A DNA stretch of 41,567 nt from ZC4RG30 sp965652645 (GTDB lineage: Bacteria > Pseudomonadota > Gammaproteobacteria > Steroidobacterales > Steroidobacteraceae): positions 1 through 41,567 of the forward strand of contig CBFGXE010000022.1 in NCBI GenBank assembly GCA_965652645.1, written 5' to 3'. This document shows positions 22,661-31,185 of the stretch, piece after piece. Both the position numbers and the translations under genes were made by a program. The notes beneath the pieces are model-generated. The model worked only from the letters and a program-made list of their open reading frames with translations, made no database searches and was not told the DNA's origin. Every line of letters begins with the position of its first letter. Positions within the stretch are counted from its first letter, which is position 1.

Positions 22661-25036
22661 TCAGAACCTGAGGCGCAGCCCCGCCCAGATGCCGCGCGGC
22701 GGGCCGGCGCCGTAGAAACGCGGATCCTCGAAGGCCTCGAACACCTCGTCCGGCTCGCCGAGCAGGCCGAAGGTCTCGTACTTCGTGTCGAAGACATTCT
22801 CGATGCGGGCGAAGGCCGAGAACGCGCTGGTGAAGCGGTACTCGCCGTGCAGGTTCACCGTGAGGAAGTCATCGGTGCGGCCCAGCACGTTGATCTCGTC
22901 GCCGCGCAGGTGGACGCCCGAGCGGTAGTTGAGGTCGGTGCCCAGGCGCAGGTTGGCGGTGGGATGCCAGTCCAGCAGCAGGTTGGCCTGGTGGCGCGCG
23001 ATGCCGGGGATCTTGCGGCCCGCATTCACCTGCAGCTTGTCCTCGCCCACGATCAGGTCAGCGCCCTCAAGGTCATCCGCGTCGTCGCCGAACAGCGGGT
23101 GGTTCGGGCTGTTGACGATGAAGGTGTCGCGGAAGCTGGCGTCCACCAGGCTGTAGTCCAGCTTCCAGCCGAAGCGGCCGACCCGCTGCGCCAGCTCCAG
23201 CTCGATGCCGCGGCGGCGCGTGTCGCTCACGTTGTCGAAGAAGCCGACGTTGGCCTGGGCGCCGCCGGTGGTCTGGAACAGGATGTCGTCCTTGTTCACC
23301 GTGTGGAACAGGCCGGCATGCCAGGAGATGCCGCTGCCCGCGCGGCCACGCAGGCCCAGCTCCGCGGTGCGGGCCACCACTTCATCCAGCGGCGGGTCGG
23401 CGAGGAAGGCATTGGGCAGGCTGCAGGGCGCAGCCTCGTCCGCACAGGCCAGTTCGACCGCCGTCGGCGCGCGGCTGGCCTGCGACAGGCTGGCGTAGGC
23501 CACCAGGCCATTGTCACCGCGCCAGGCAAGGCCCAGGGCGGGATTCACGCGGCTGAAGCGGTGGCGGCCATCGAGCTCGGGGCTCTGGCCGCTGCGGTCC
23601 GCCAGCGTGATGCGCGTGGTGTCGAAGCGCGCGGCCGCGGTCAGCGACAGGCTGGAGGTGAGGTCCAGGGTGTTCGCGGCATACAGGCTCCAGGTCTCCA
23701 CCTTGCTGTCCACTTCCGTGCGGAACTCGTCGGCGAAGATGCCGGTGCGCGTGGTGGAGCGGTCCTCGTCCAGCTGCGCCACCTCGACCACGGAGTCGAA
23801 CCTGCTCTTGCCGTGCTGCCAGGCGGCGCCGACCATGAAGTCGTTGCTGCGGCCCGCGCCGAGGTCCAGCTGGTGCGAGAGCTGCGCCGAGCCGCCGAAG
23901 CTCTTCTGGCGACGGCGGCCGATGTTGTTGATGGCGTTGAGCTCCTCGTCGTCCAGCTCGGCTTCGATAGCGTTGCCCTCGGGGTCCAGCACCTGCGTGT
24001 AGAGGTCGCCGTCGTTGCACTGGCCGTTTTCATCGACGTCGTCGAAATCCTCCTCGACGAGGAACTCCGTGCCGCCGATGTCGCACTCCTCGAAGATGGT
24101 GCCATCGCCGTTGAAGCTGCGGGTGCGCAGGTTGCGGAAGAACACGTTGCCCGAGAGCTGCAGGCGATCACTGAATGCGGTGGAGCCGGAGGCAATCACC
24201 TGCGTGAGTTTGTTGTCCGTCAGGTCCGGATGCGTGAACACCGCCTTGCGGTCCTGCTCCAGCAACTCGACGGGCGAGGCGCCGTTGCCGCGCAGGCTGC
24301 TGTCGGCATGGGCCACGGACAGGTCGAAGGCATTGTCACCCTCGCGGTAGCTGAGCGTGCCCAGGCCGCGCAGGGCCTCGGACTTCGAGAAGTCCCGCCA
24401 CCCCTCCTCGGCAAAGTAGTCGAGGTTGCCGTACCAGCCCCAGGTGCCGTTGTTGCCGCCGTGCTGCAGCGAGCCGCCGCGCCGGGCGAAGGAGCCGCCC
24501 CAGCCCTCCACGCCGGTGCCCTCGTAGCTGAAGCCGTCCTTGGTGCGCACCGATAATGCGCCGCCCAGCGTGTTGAGGCCGAACACGGGGTTGGTGCCGC
24601 CCAGCAGCTGCACGCTGTGGATGGCCGACAGCGGCAGCAGGTCCCAGTTCACCGTGTCGCCGAAGGTCTCGTTCATGCGCACGCCGTTGGCATACACCGA
24701 GATGCCCTGCGGCAGGCCCAGCAGCGGCGAGGCGGTGTGGCCGCGGAAGTTCAGGTCCGGCTGCAGCGGATTGTTCTGGGCGTGGTTGATGCTCACGCTG
24801 CCGAAGCCGCGGTTGAGCAGCTCGGTGATGTCAAGGGGCTGCAGCGCATCGATCTCGTCGATGCTGGCGGTCTGCACGCGCGCCGGCACGCGGTCGCGTG
24901 CCATCGAGCCGCCGTAGGGTGCGGTCACGACCACTTCGGAAAGGATTTCGTCCGCGGCGGGATTGGCGGCCTGGGCAAGGCCGGCGCAGGACAGCAGCAG
25001 CGCCGCGCGTACCGCGGTCCGGATCATGGAATGCAT
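22661..25036 (-). CDS. TonB-dependent outer-membrane receptor, 791 aa
   Basis: A signal peptide (residues 1-~23) is followed by a TonB-box-like stretch (SEVVVTAPYG), a plug domain (~45-165; IDALQPLDITELLNRGFGSV, PQGISVYANGVRMNE, GGTNPVFGLNTLGGALSV) and a 22-strand-type barrel ending in aromatic GIWAGLRLRF. It would import a scarce or bulky ligand using TonB energy. An acidic insertion near residues 320-370 (DFDDVDENGQCNDGD) with two cysteines (CDIGG..., GQCNDG) is probably an extracellular loop, perhaps Ca-binding. There is no STN signalling domain. It is divergent from the histidine kinase, with a palindromic operator candidate between them. The substrate is unknown; neighbouring catabolic genes suggest an organic compound rather than iron. 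Confidence 0.93.
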   Translation of the reverse strand: MHSMIRTAVRAALLLSCAGLAQAANPAADEILSEVVVTAPYGGSMARDRVPARVQTASIDEIDALQPLDITELLNRGFGSVSINHAQNNPLQPDLNFRGHTASPLLGLPQGISVYANGVRMNETFGDTVNWDLLPLSAIHSVQLLGGTNPVFGLNTLGGALSVRTKDGFSYEGTGVEGWGGSFARRGGSLQHGGNNGTWGWYGNLDYFAEEGWRDFSKSEALRGLGTLSYREGDNAFDLSVAHADSSLRGNGASPVELLEQDRKAVFTHPDLTDNKLTQVIASGSTAFSDRLQLSGNVFFRNLRTRSFNGDGTIFEECDIGGTEFLVEEDFDDVDENGQCNDGDLYTQVLDPEGNAIEAELDDEELNAINNIGRRRQKSFGGSAQLSHQLDLGAGRSNDFMVGAAWQHGKSRFDSVVEVAQLDEDRSTTRTGIFADEFRTEVDSKVETWSLYAANTLDLTSSLSLTAAARFDTTRITLADRSGQSPELDGRHRFSRVNPALGLAWRGDNGLVAYASLSQASRAPTAVELACADEAAPCSLPNAFLADPPLDEVVARTAELGLRGRAGSGISWHAGLFHTVNKDDILFQTTGGAQANVGFFDNVSDTRRRGIELELAQRVGRFGWKLDYSLVDASFRDTFIVNSPNHPLFGDDADDLEGADLIVGEDKLQVNAGRKIPGIARHQANLLLDWHPTANLRLGTDLNYRSGVHLRGDEINVLGRTDDFLTVNLHGEYRFTSAFSAFARIENVFDTKYETFGLLGEPDEVFEAFEDPRFYGAGPPRGIWAGLRLRF

Positions 25037-25119
25037 TGGTTTGTTGGCCCCCGGTTCTGTCTGGTGTCAGGAAAGAGGCCGGCATTGTCGGGGCGGGCGC
25101 CTTTCGCAGCCAGTCCCCG

Positions 25120-25149
25120 ATTCCCGGCACAGACCGGGAATTCTTCCCG
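25120..25149. promoter_or_regulatory. Operator candidate between TonB receptor and histidine kinase
   Basis: Three half-sites alternate: TTCCCG (25121-25126), CGGGAA (25135-25140), TTCCCG (25144-25149). The first two belong to ATTCCCGG-N6-CCGGGAAT (25120-25141), the last two to CGGGAA-N3-TTCCCG (25135-25149). The same CGGGAA-N3-TTCCCG occurs upstream of the beta-propeller gene. The site lies 84-113 nt before the receptor start and 45-74 nt before the kinase start. A TATGAT hexamer at 25183-25188 could be the kinase -10 element. Confidence 0.55.
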
Positions 25150-25193
25150 CACGGGCTTGTTCTGCCTGCCGTGATCACTGCCTATGATGCGCC

Positions 25194-26093
25194 ATGGACA
25201 CACACATGCTGCGCTGGATGGCCCGCGATTCATTGTGGCGCGACCTGGCCATCGCGGTGACCCTGGCCCTGCTTGCCGCCCTGCTGGCGGCCCAGGTCGA
25301 ACTGCACGAGATGCTCTTTGACGCCACGCGCCGCTGGGAACACCTGGAGCTGGACGAGTGGCCCGCTGCGCTGCTGGTGTTCGCACTGGCCATGGTGGTG
25401 CTGTACGCGCGCCGGCATGCACAACTGCGCAGCGCGCTGGCCGAGAACCGGCGGCTGGTGCAGCGCCTGATCGAGGTACAGGAAGAGGAGCGGCGACGCC
25501 TGGCGCGCGAGCTGCACGATGAACTCGGCCAGATGCTCAACGCCATCAAGCTGGACGTGCTGGCATTGCCCGATGTCGCCGCGGCGCAGCGCATCGCCAG
25601 CAATGCCGACCGCGTGTACGTCGCCGCCGGCGACCTGGTGCGCAGCCTGAGGCCGCCCGCACTGGACGAGCTGGGCCTGTCCGCCGCGCTGGAGGCCTGC
25701 GTCGACCGCTGGAGCAGGTCACATCCGGCACTTCGCGTGCAGCTGTCGATGGCCGGGGAGCTCGACCGGCTCGGCGAGACACCGAGCCTCGCGCTGTACC
25801 GCATCGTGCAGGAGGCGCTCACCAATTGCGTGCGCCATGCAGATGCCAGCCATTTCTACATCGACCTGACACGCGACGCGGGCGCGGGCGGCGGCGTGCT
25901 GCTGGAAATGCGCGATGACGGGCAGGGGTTCGACGCCACGACGGCCGGTCGCACCGGCAGCGGGCTCACCGGCATGCGCGAGCGCGTGGGCTTGCTGGGA
26001 GGCCAGTTCGATCTGTTGTCGGCACCGGGGCAGGGTGTCACGATCCGCATCGAGATTCCGGTGCGCGAGGAGGATGTGTGGGCGAAGCGGTGA
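25194..26093 (+). CDS. Sensor histidine kinase, NarL/HisKA_3 type
   Basis: A 299-aa kinase. Two membrane segments (residues ~17-34 and ~57-72) enclose a short periplasmic loop of about 22 residues, too small for a classical sensor domain. A coiled helix then leads to the HisKA_3 dimerisation domain with phosphoacceptor His108 (RRLARELHDELGQ). The ATPase domain has the N box (YRIVQEALTNCVRHA), G1 (DDGQGF) and G2 (GSGLTGMRERVGLLGG). The gene overlaps the response regulator by 16 nt, so they are partners. It is divergent from the TonB receptor. Kinases of this type next to LuxR-type regulators control PQQ-linked alcohol oxidation in Pseudomonas (ExaD/ExaE), a suggestive but unproven parallel. 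Confidence 0.92.
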   Translation: MDTHMLRWMARDSLWRDLAIAVTLALLAALLAAQVELHEMLFDATRRWEHLELDEWPAALLVFALAMVVLYARRHAQLRSALAENRRLVQRLIEVQEEERRRLARELHDELGQMLNAIKLDVLALPDVAAAQRIASNADRVYVAAGDLVRSLRPPALDELGLSAALEACVDRWSRSHPALRVQLSMAGELDRLGETPSLALYRIVQEALTNCVRHADASHFYIDLTRDAGAGGGVLLEMRDDGQGFDATTAGRTGSGLTGMRERVGLLGGQFDLLSAPGQGVTIRIEIPVREEDVWAKR

Positions 26094-26731
26094 CGGTGCT
26101 GCTGGTGGATGACCACGCAGTGGTTCGCGAGGGCTACCGGCGCCTGCTGGAGAACAGTCCCAGCATCCACGTGGTGGGAGAGGCCGCAGATGCGCAGGGC
26201 GCGTATCTGGCCTGGCAGGAGCACCGCCCCCAGGTGACGGTGATGGACATCGCGCTGCCAGGTGCCAGCGGCATCGAGGCGCTGCGTCGCATCCGCGCCC
26301 GCGAGCCCGAGGCTCGCGTGCTGATGTTCAGCATGTACGAGGATCCGGTGTTCGCCGCGCGGGCACTGCAGGCCGGTGCGCGCGGCTACGTCACCAAGGC
26401 CGCCGCGCCGCAGGTGCTGGTGGAAGCCGTGCTGGCCGTGGCCGGTGGCAGGGCCTACATCGTGCCGTCGGTGGCGCAGGAACTGGCGCTGCGCAGTCTT
26501 GCCCCCGAGGGCGATGCGGCCGGCGCGCTCTCGCCCCGCGAGTTCGAGGTGCTGCGCATGCTGGTGGACGGCAAGCCCGTGGGCGAAATCGCGCGCAGCC
26601 TGGGTCTCACTGCCAAGACGGTGGCCAACCACCAGTCGGCATTGCGCCAGAAGCTCGGTGCCGGCACGGCCGTGCAATTGCTGCATGCCGCCGCGCGGAT
26701 GGGCCTGGTTCCCAGGACGCCGGCACCCTGA
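26078..26731 (+). CDS. Response regulator, NarL/LuxR family
   Basis: A 217-aa regulator with a receiver domain (residues ~5-120) and a LuxR-type helix-turn-helix (~150-210). The acidic pocket Asp11-Asp12, phosphoacceptor Asp57 (VTVMDIALP), Ser85 and Lys107 (GYVTKAA) are intact. The DNA-binding block reads LSPREFEVLRMLVDGKPVGE, then SLGLTAKTVANHQSALRQKL. Translation starts at GTG 26078, preceded by GAGGAGG within the kinase gene. Proteins of this group bind inverted repeats as dimers, so the CGGGAA-N3-TTCCCG palindromes on either side of this gene are natural candidates for its operators. The link is inference. Confidence 0.92.
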   Translation: MGEAVTVLLVDDHAVVREGYRRLLENSPSIHVVGEAADAQGAYLAWQEHRPQVTVMDIALPGASGIEALRRIRAREPEARVLMFSMYEDPVFAARALQAGARGYVTKAAAPQVLVEAVLAVAGGRAYIVPSVAQELALRSLAPEGDAAGALSPREFEVLRMLVDGKPVGEIARSLGLTAKTVANHQSALRQKLGAGTAVQLLHAAARMGLVPRTPAP

Positions 26732-26756
26732 TCGGGCCGGCGGTTTGCGGGAATAT

Positions 26757-26832
<76 letters not shown>

Positions 26833-26884
26833 ACACGAGGGCGCGTATTCTATGGGCAGCCATCGCACTGCGCCAGCCGGACCG

Positions 26885-26899
26885 CGGGAAAAATTCCCG
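26885..26899. promoter_or_regulatory. Palindrome CGGGAA-AAA-TTCCCG upstream of the beta-propeller gene
   Basis: A perfect 6-nt inverted repeat with a 3-nt spacer, 86-100 nt before the start at 26985. It has the same arms and spacing as the site at 25135-25149, which suggests a common regulator. It also lies about 50 nt beyond the 5' end of tRNA-Ala, so a role for the tRNA transcript is not excluded. Confidence 0.5.
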
Positions 26900-26984
26900 A
26901 TCGATCCAGTGGATGGGTTCCTGATGGACGGGTCCGTTAAAGTCGGTCCCCCGTCTTTCCACGACCAAGAGGTTCCCCACACTC

Positions 26985-28121
26985 ATGCGCCAGGGTCACA
27001 GGTCTGCCGGCATCCGCTGCACCGCCATCTTCCTGCCCATGCTGCTGCTGGCAGCCTGTGGCAGGTCCGCTCCCGACGACGCCGCCGCGCCTGCTGCCGA
27101 CACGGCCTACACCGCGCCGGTGCCGCTGTACCAGCCGGGCGCCGTGCCGCCGCTGGAGTCCGGCGGCTACCGGGTACTGGTGACCAACGAACGGTCCGGT
27201 GACCTGGCGGTGATCGACGGTCCGAGCCGCCAGCTGCTGGCCATGCTGCCGCTGGGCAAGCGCCCCAGGGGCCTGAAGATCTCCCCGGACCGCAAGCTGC
27301 TGTACGTGGCGCTGAGTGGTTCGCCCATCGCGCCGCCGGGGGTGGATGAAGACACGCTGCCGCCGGCCGACAAGGGTGCCGATGGCATCGGCGTGGTGGA
27401 CCTTGCGACGTACACGCTGAAGACCGTGCTGCGGGGTGTGTCCGATCCGGAGCAGCTGGCCGTGAGCGCCGATGGCCGCAAGCTGTACATCGCCAGCGAG
27501 GACACCGGCCAGGCAGTGGTCATCGATGCAACCACCGGCGAGCAGATCGCCAGCATGCCGGTGGGCGGCGAGCCGGAAGGCGTGACTCTCAGTCCCGACG
27601 GGCGCTGGGTGTACATGTCTTCGGAAGAGGATCACCAGATCTCCGTGATCGACACCACCACCGACAAGGTGGTGGCCACGCTGGACGTGGGCGAGCGGCC
27701 GCGCTTCACTGAATTCAGCGACGATGGCGCGCTGGCTTTCATCTCCGCCGAGAACGACGGCACCATCACGGTGGCCGATGCGCGGGCGCACCGTGTGCTG
27801 CGCACCTGGAAGCTGCAAGGGGATTCGATGGTGCGGCCGGTGGGCATGACCGTCTCGCACGACGGCAAGCTGCTCTACACCGTGACCGGCCGTGGCAAGA
27901 CCCTGCTGGCGCTCGACGTGGAGACCGGCGGGCAGAAGGCTTCGGTGGAGGTGGGGCCGCGTCCCTGGGGCGTGGCCATCAGCCCGGATGGCGCCACGCT
28001 GTTCACTGCCAATGGCAGGTCCAATGACGTGTCGGTGGTTGATGCGGCCACCATGCAGGTGACGGCGCGCATCCCGGTGGGCGAGAGCCCCTGGGGGCTG
28101 GTGGTCCTCACCGCGCCGTAG
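26985..28121 (+). CDS. Lipoprotein YVTN-type beta-propeller, PQQ-catabolism associated
   Basis: A 378-aa protein with a lipobox (LLLAAC, Cys ~25) and repeated propeller blades of the YVTN/YncE kind; typical units are GVTLSPDGRWVYMSSEEDHQ, VIDTTTDKVVATLDVGERP and GVAISPDGATLFTANGRSND. At least six blades are visible. It resembles the family annotated as PQQ-dependent catabolism-associated beta-propeller (TIGR03866), often found beside PQQ-alcohol dehydrogenases and of unknown biochemical role. The PQQ-dehydrogenase at 15915-18131 supports the same reading here. The shared palindrome upstream suggests co-regulation with the TonB receptor. It is convergent with crcB, with a strong hairpin between them. 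Confidence 0.85.
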   Translation: MRQGHRSAGIRCTAIFLPMLLLAACGRSAPDDAAAPAADTAYTAPVPLYQPGAVPPLESGGYRVLVTNERSGDLAVIDGPSRQLLAMLPLGKRPRGLKISPDRKLLYVALSGSPIAPPGVDEDTLPPADKGADGIGVVDLATYTLKTVLRGVSDPEQLAVSADGRKLYIASEDTGQAVVIDATTGEQIASMPVGGEPEGVTLSPDGRWVYMSSEEDHQISVIDTTTDKVVATLDVGERPRFTEFSDDGALAFISAENDGTITVADARAHRVLRTWKLQGDSMVRPVGMTVSHDGKLLYTVTGRGKTLLALDVETGGQKASVEVGPRPWGVAISPDGATLFTANGRSNDVSVVDAATMQVTARIPVGESPWGLVVLTAP

Positions 28122-28131
28122 GCCCGGGGGA

Positions 28132-28159
28132 GCGCTGCTGGCGCTCAGGCCAGCAGTGC
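28132..28159. terminator. Strong hairpin between beta-propeller gene and crcB
   Basis: GCGCTGCTGGC (28132-28142) pairs with GCCAGCAGTGC (28149-28159): 11 pairs including one G-U, with a 6-nt loop that contains the crcB stop (28145-28147). It starts 11 nt after the beta-propeller stop. There is no T tract. Confidence 0.55.
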
Positions 28160-28528
28160 GCGGGAGGCCAGCAATCCCGCGATGGCTGCCGCCACCGAGG
28201 CGCAGACATGCACCAGCGCGATGCCGGCGGCCAGCCACACGCGCTGGACATCCAGTGACTGCACCACCTCCAGCGAGAACGCCGAGAAGGTGGTGAGGCC
28301 ACCCAGGAAGCCGACCAGCAGCAACGGGCGCAGTAGCGGATCCAGGTCCGCGCGTGCGCCCAGCAATCCCAGCAGCACGCCCGCGGCGCCGCAGCCAAGC
28401 ACATTCGCGGCCAGCGTTCCCAGTGGCATGGCCACGAACAGGGGGTTGAGCCAGTGGTTGAGCAGCAGGCGCGCCACCCCTCCGGCGCCCGCGCCGGCAA
28501 ATACCAGCGCGATGTTCTGTGGATTCAT
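28145..28528 (-). CDS. crcB: Fluoride channel CrcB/Fluc
   Basis: A 127-aa membrane protein with four helices that forms a dual-topology dimer exporting fluoride. Signature elements are GAGAGGVARLLL (G-G-x-x-R), the pore Asn in AANVLGC, and GFLGGLTTFSAFSLE, which carries the Phe-box and Na-binding region (TTFSTF in most members; here TTFSAF). Single-copy CrcB of this length is the homodimeric form. Its start lies only 30 nt from the divergent tRNA-Arg gene, which leaves no room for the fluoride riboswitch that often precedes crcB. Confidence 0.93.
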   Translation of the reverse strand: MNPQNIALVFAGAGAGGVARLLLNHWLNPLFVAMPLGTLAANVLGCGAAGVLLGLLGARADLDPLLRPLLLVGFLGGLTTFSAFSLEVVQSLDVQRVWLAAGIALVHVCASVAAAIAGLLASRALLA

Positions 28529-28558
28529 GCCCGCAGGTTATCATTGCGTCCCTCACAT

Positions 28559-28633
28559 GCCCCTGTAGTTGAACGGATACAACGGCCCCCTCCTAAGGGG
28601 CAGGTCTGGGTTCAATTCCCGGCGGGGGCGCCA
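28559..28633 (+). tRNA. tRNA-Arg (anticodon CCU)
   Basis: A complete cloverleaf: acceptor GCCCCTG/CGGGGGC, D-arm GTTG...CAAC, anticodon stem GCCCC/GGGGC with loop CTCCTAA (anticodon CCU, codon AGG), T-arm CTGGG-TTCAATT-CCCGG, discriminator G and an encoded CCA. It lies between crcB and the M48 protease gene. No repeat of its 3' end or integrase gene is nearby, so it shows no sign of being used as an attachment site. Confidence 0.95.
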
Positions 28634-28760
28634 GTCACGGATGCACCGTGCAGGCCGCTGTAGGACGATGCCGCGGCAAGCGCATGCCTTCCCTCCGTGG
28701 TGGCTGCGCCATGCCGCGGGTAACATCCACGGGCACAGGCTGGAGCAAGGTGCCACAACC

Positions 28761-30344
28761 ATGAAAATGCGAATCCGACCCGCCTACCTGTGCGCCGCAA
28801 TGCTGCTGGCGGTGGCCTGCGGCACCAACCCGGTGACCGGCAAGCGCGAGATCCAGTTCGTCTCCCAGGCGCAGGAAATCCAGATCGGCCAGCAGAACTA
28901 CGCGCCCATGCGCCAGAGCGAGGGCGGCGACTACGAGGTGCTGCCGGAGCTGACGGCCTACGTGAGCGAGGTGGGCCAGAAGCTGGTGGCCGTCACCGAC
29001 GGCATCCTGGTCAAACCCCGCGACCTGCCGTTCGAGTTCACCGTGCTCAACAACCCGGTGCCCAATGCCTGGGCGCTGCCCGGCGGCAAGATCGCCATCA
29101 ACCGCGGCCTGCTCACCGAGCTGAAGAACGAGGCCGAACTGGCCGCCGTGCTGGGACATGAGATCGTGCATTCGCTGGCCCGCCACGGTGCCCAGGCGCA
29201 GGAGCGCGGCACCATCTCGCAGGTGGGGCTGGTGGCGGCGCAGATCGGCGCCGTGGTGGGCGACATGGACGAGCAGACGGCCGGCCTGTTGCTGACCGGC
29301 GCCAACGTCGGCGTGCAGCTCATCCATACGCGTTACGGCCGCGGCGCAGAGCTGGAAAGCGATCTCTACGGCACGCGGCTGATGAAGGCTGCCGGCTACA
29401 ACCCTTCGGCCGCGGTGACGCTGCAGGAAACCTTCGTGCGCCTGTCGGAAGGGCGCCAGACCAGCTGGCTGGAAGGCCTGTTTGCCTCACATCCCCCGTC
29501 GGAGGAGCGGGTACGCAAGAACCGCGAGACCGCTGCGCAGCTGGGCGCCACGGGTGAACTGGGACAGGAACGCTACCAGGCGAAACTTGCGCCGCTGCTG
29601 CAGATGCAGCCCGCCTACGACAAATACGACCAGGCGATGGCCGCGATGCAGAAGAAGGAAGTGGCCACGGCCAGGTCGCTGGCTGCCGAGGCGGCGCGCC
29701 TGGTGCCGCGCGAGGCGCAGTTCCACCAGCTGCTGGGCGACATCGCGGTGAACGAGAAGAAGTACCAGGAGGCGCTGCCACACTTCCAGCGCGCCCAGCA
29801 GTACAACCCCGACTACTTCGGTTCCTGGCTGGGTGCCGGCGTGGCGCAATACCGGCTCGGCAATACGGCCCAGGCGCGCCAGGCCCTGCAGCGCAGCTAC
29901 GACTTGCTGCCCACCGCGCCCGCGGCGCTGTACCTGGGCAACCTGCTGCGCGATGCCGGTGATGTGGAAACCGCCATGAAGTACTACCAGGCGGCCGCAT
30001 CCTCCGAAAGCAGCATCGGCCAGGAGGCCGAGCGCGAGGCGGTGCTGGTGGACCTGCCGCGCAATCCCGGCAACTACGTGGCTGCGCAGGTGGCGCGCGA
30101 CGGGCAGGGGCGACCGGTGATGGCGGTGCTGAACCGCGCGCCCGTGCCCCTGTCGTCGATCGCCATCACGCCGGTGCGCGTGGACGCCAGCGGCCGCGTG
30201 GTGGCCGAGGCCAGGCAGGTGACCATCCGCGGGCCCCTGGGCGCCGGGGCACAGACGGTGGCCGATGCGGGGCTGGGCGGACTCAGCGCCGAGCAGCTGG
30301 CGACGGTGCGCTTCCGCATCGATTCGGCGCGCGCCGCGCAGTAG
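28761..30344 (+). CDS. M48-family lipoprotein metalloprotease with TPRs (BepA-like)
   Basis: A 527-aa envelope protease. The lipobox LLAVAC puts the lipid on Cys20. The M48 domain (~60-270) has the zinc motif HEIVH (His133, Glu134, His137) and the third-ligand region RGAELESDLYGTRLM. Residues ~300-430 are TPR-like helices (LLGDIAVNEKKYQEALPHF, YNPDYFGSWLGAGVAQYRLG). The order protease then TPR matches BepA/YfgC, which aids outer-membrane protein and LPS-transport assembly and removes stalled substrates, though a C-terminal ~90-residue extension (VDASGRVVAEARQV) is additional. The ATG at 28761 is chosen to place the lipobox; the frame is open back into the tRNA. It is the first gene after tRNA-Arg. 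Confidence 0.9.
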   Translation: MKMRIRPAYLCAAMLLAVACGTNPVTGKREIQFVSQAQEIQIGQQNYAPMRQSEGGDYEVLPELTAYVSEVGQKLVAVTDGILVKPRDLPFEFTVLNNPVPNAWALPGGKIAINRGLLTELKNEAELAAVLGHEIVHSLARHGAQAQERGTISQVGLVAAQIGAVVGDMDEQTAGLLLTGANVGVQLIHTRYGRGAELESDLYGTRLMKAAGYNPSAAVTLQETFVRLSEGRQTSWLEGLFASHPPSEERVRKNRETAAQLGATGELGQERYQAKLAPLLQMQPAYDKYDQAMAAMQKKEVATARSLAAEAARLVPREAQFHQLLGDIAVNEKKYQEALPHFQRAQQYNPDYFGSWLGAGVAQYRLGNTAQARQALQRSYDLLPTAPAALYLGNLLRDAGDVETAMKYYQAAASSESSIGQEAEREAVLVDLPRNPGNYVAAQVARDGQGRPVMAVLNRAPVPLSSIAITPVRVDASGRVVAEARQVTIRGPLGAGAQTVADAGLGGLSAEQLATVRFRIDSARAAQ

Positions 30345-30355
30345 GCGGCTTCAGC

Positions 30356-30381
30356 CCGCGCGAGGCGTTTCAGCCGCGCGG
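30356..30381. terminator. Hairpin at the M48 protease / cysQ junction
   Basis: CCGCGCG (30356-30362) and CGCGCGG (30375-30381) form a perfect 7-bp stem with a 12-nt loop that contains the cysQ stop (30370-30372). It begins 12 nt after the protease stop. Confidence 0.4.
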
Positions 30382-31185
30382 CCAGCGCCGCCAGAACTGC
30401 GGGTCGCCGTAGGCCAGGAACTTCGGGTTCAGCAGGTCCGGCTTGTTGTAGCGCAGGGCGAGGCCATCGGCCAGGCTCACCACCTGGCCGCCGGCTGCCT
30501 CCACGATGGCCTGGCCCGCTGCGATGTCCCACTCGCAAGATCCGCCCAACCGCGGATAGAGATCCGCCGCGCCGTCAGCCACCAGGCACAGCTTGATGGA
30601 ACTGCCGGCGGCGCGCAGTTCATGCGGGCCCAGCGCAGCCAGCGCGGCGGCCAGTTTCGGGGATCCATGCGAGCGGCTGCCCAGCACCTGGAAGGGCGGG
30701 ATGGCCACGCGCTTCACGGCGATGGGCAGGGACGGGCGATCCCCGCTCTCGCGCCACGCGCCAATGCCGGGAATGCCCGAATAGGTGGTGTCGGAGACCG
30801 GGATGTGCACCACGCCCAGCACGGGACGGTTGTCCCGGATCAGCGCGATGTTCACGGTGAACTCGCCGTTGCGGGCAATGAATTCCTTCGTGCCGTCGAG
30901 CGGATCCACCAGCCAGTAGCTCCGCCAGTGCTGGCGCTGTTCCCAGGAGACTGTGCCAGCCGACTCCTCCGACAGCAGCGGCACGGCAGGCGTGAGGCGC
31001 GCCAGTTCCCCGGCGATCAGGTGGTGGGCACGCAGGTCGGCCTCGGTGATCGGCGAGGCGTCGGCCTTGGCCCCGGACTGGAAGTCCGTGCCATACACCT
31101 CGAGGATCTGCCGGCCGGCGGCACGCGCGATGGCGCGTACCGCGGGCAGCAGTTCAGAGTCCGGCGAGGGGATTGTTGTAGGCAT
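30370..31185 (-). CDS. cysQ: 3'(2'),5'-bisphosphate nucleotidase CysQ
   Basis: A 271-aa member of the inositol-monophosphatase superfamily. It hydrolyses 3'-phosphoadenosine 5'-phosphate (PAP) to AMP, which removes the toxic by-product of sulfate assimilation. The Mg-binding motifs are visible: LLSEES (Glu), WLVDPLDGTKEFI (Asp-Pro-Leu-Asp-Gly-Thr) and the C-terminal GSCEWDIAAGQAIVEAAGG. Length is close to the E. coli enzyme. It is the last gene of the cysD-cysNC-cysQ operon; its start overlaps the 3' end of cysNC by 32 nt in another frame, so it is translationally coupled to the enzymes whose product generates PAP. Confidence 0.94.
   Translation of the reverse strand: MPTTIPSPDSELLPAVRAIARAAGRQILEVYGTDFQSGAKADASPITEADLRAHHLIAGELARLTPAVPLLSEESAGTVSWEQRQHWRSYWLVDPLDGTKEFIARNGEFTVNIALIRDNRPVLGVVHIPVSDTTYSGIPGIGAWRESGDRPSLPIAVKRVAIPPFQVLGSRSHGSPKLAAALAALGPHELRAAGSSIKLCLVADGAADLYPRLGGSCEWDIAAGQAIVEAAGGQVVSLADGLALRYNKPDLLNPKFLAYGDPQFWRRWPRG

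Noticed and set aside
28529..28558. Fluoride riboswitch ahead of crcB
   Set aside because: Only 30 nt separate the crcB start from the tRNA-Arg gene, too short for the aptamer, and no matching fold is seen.
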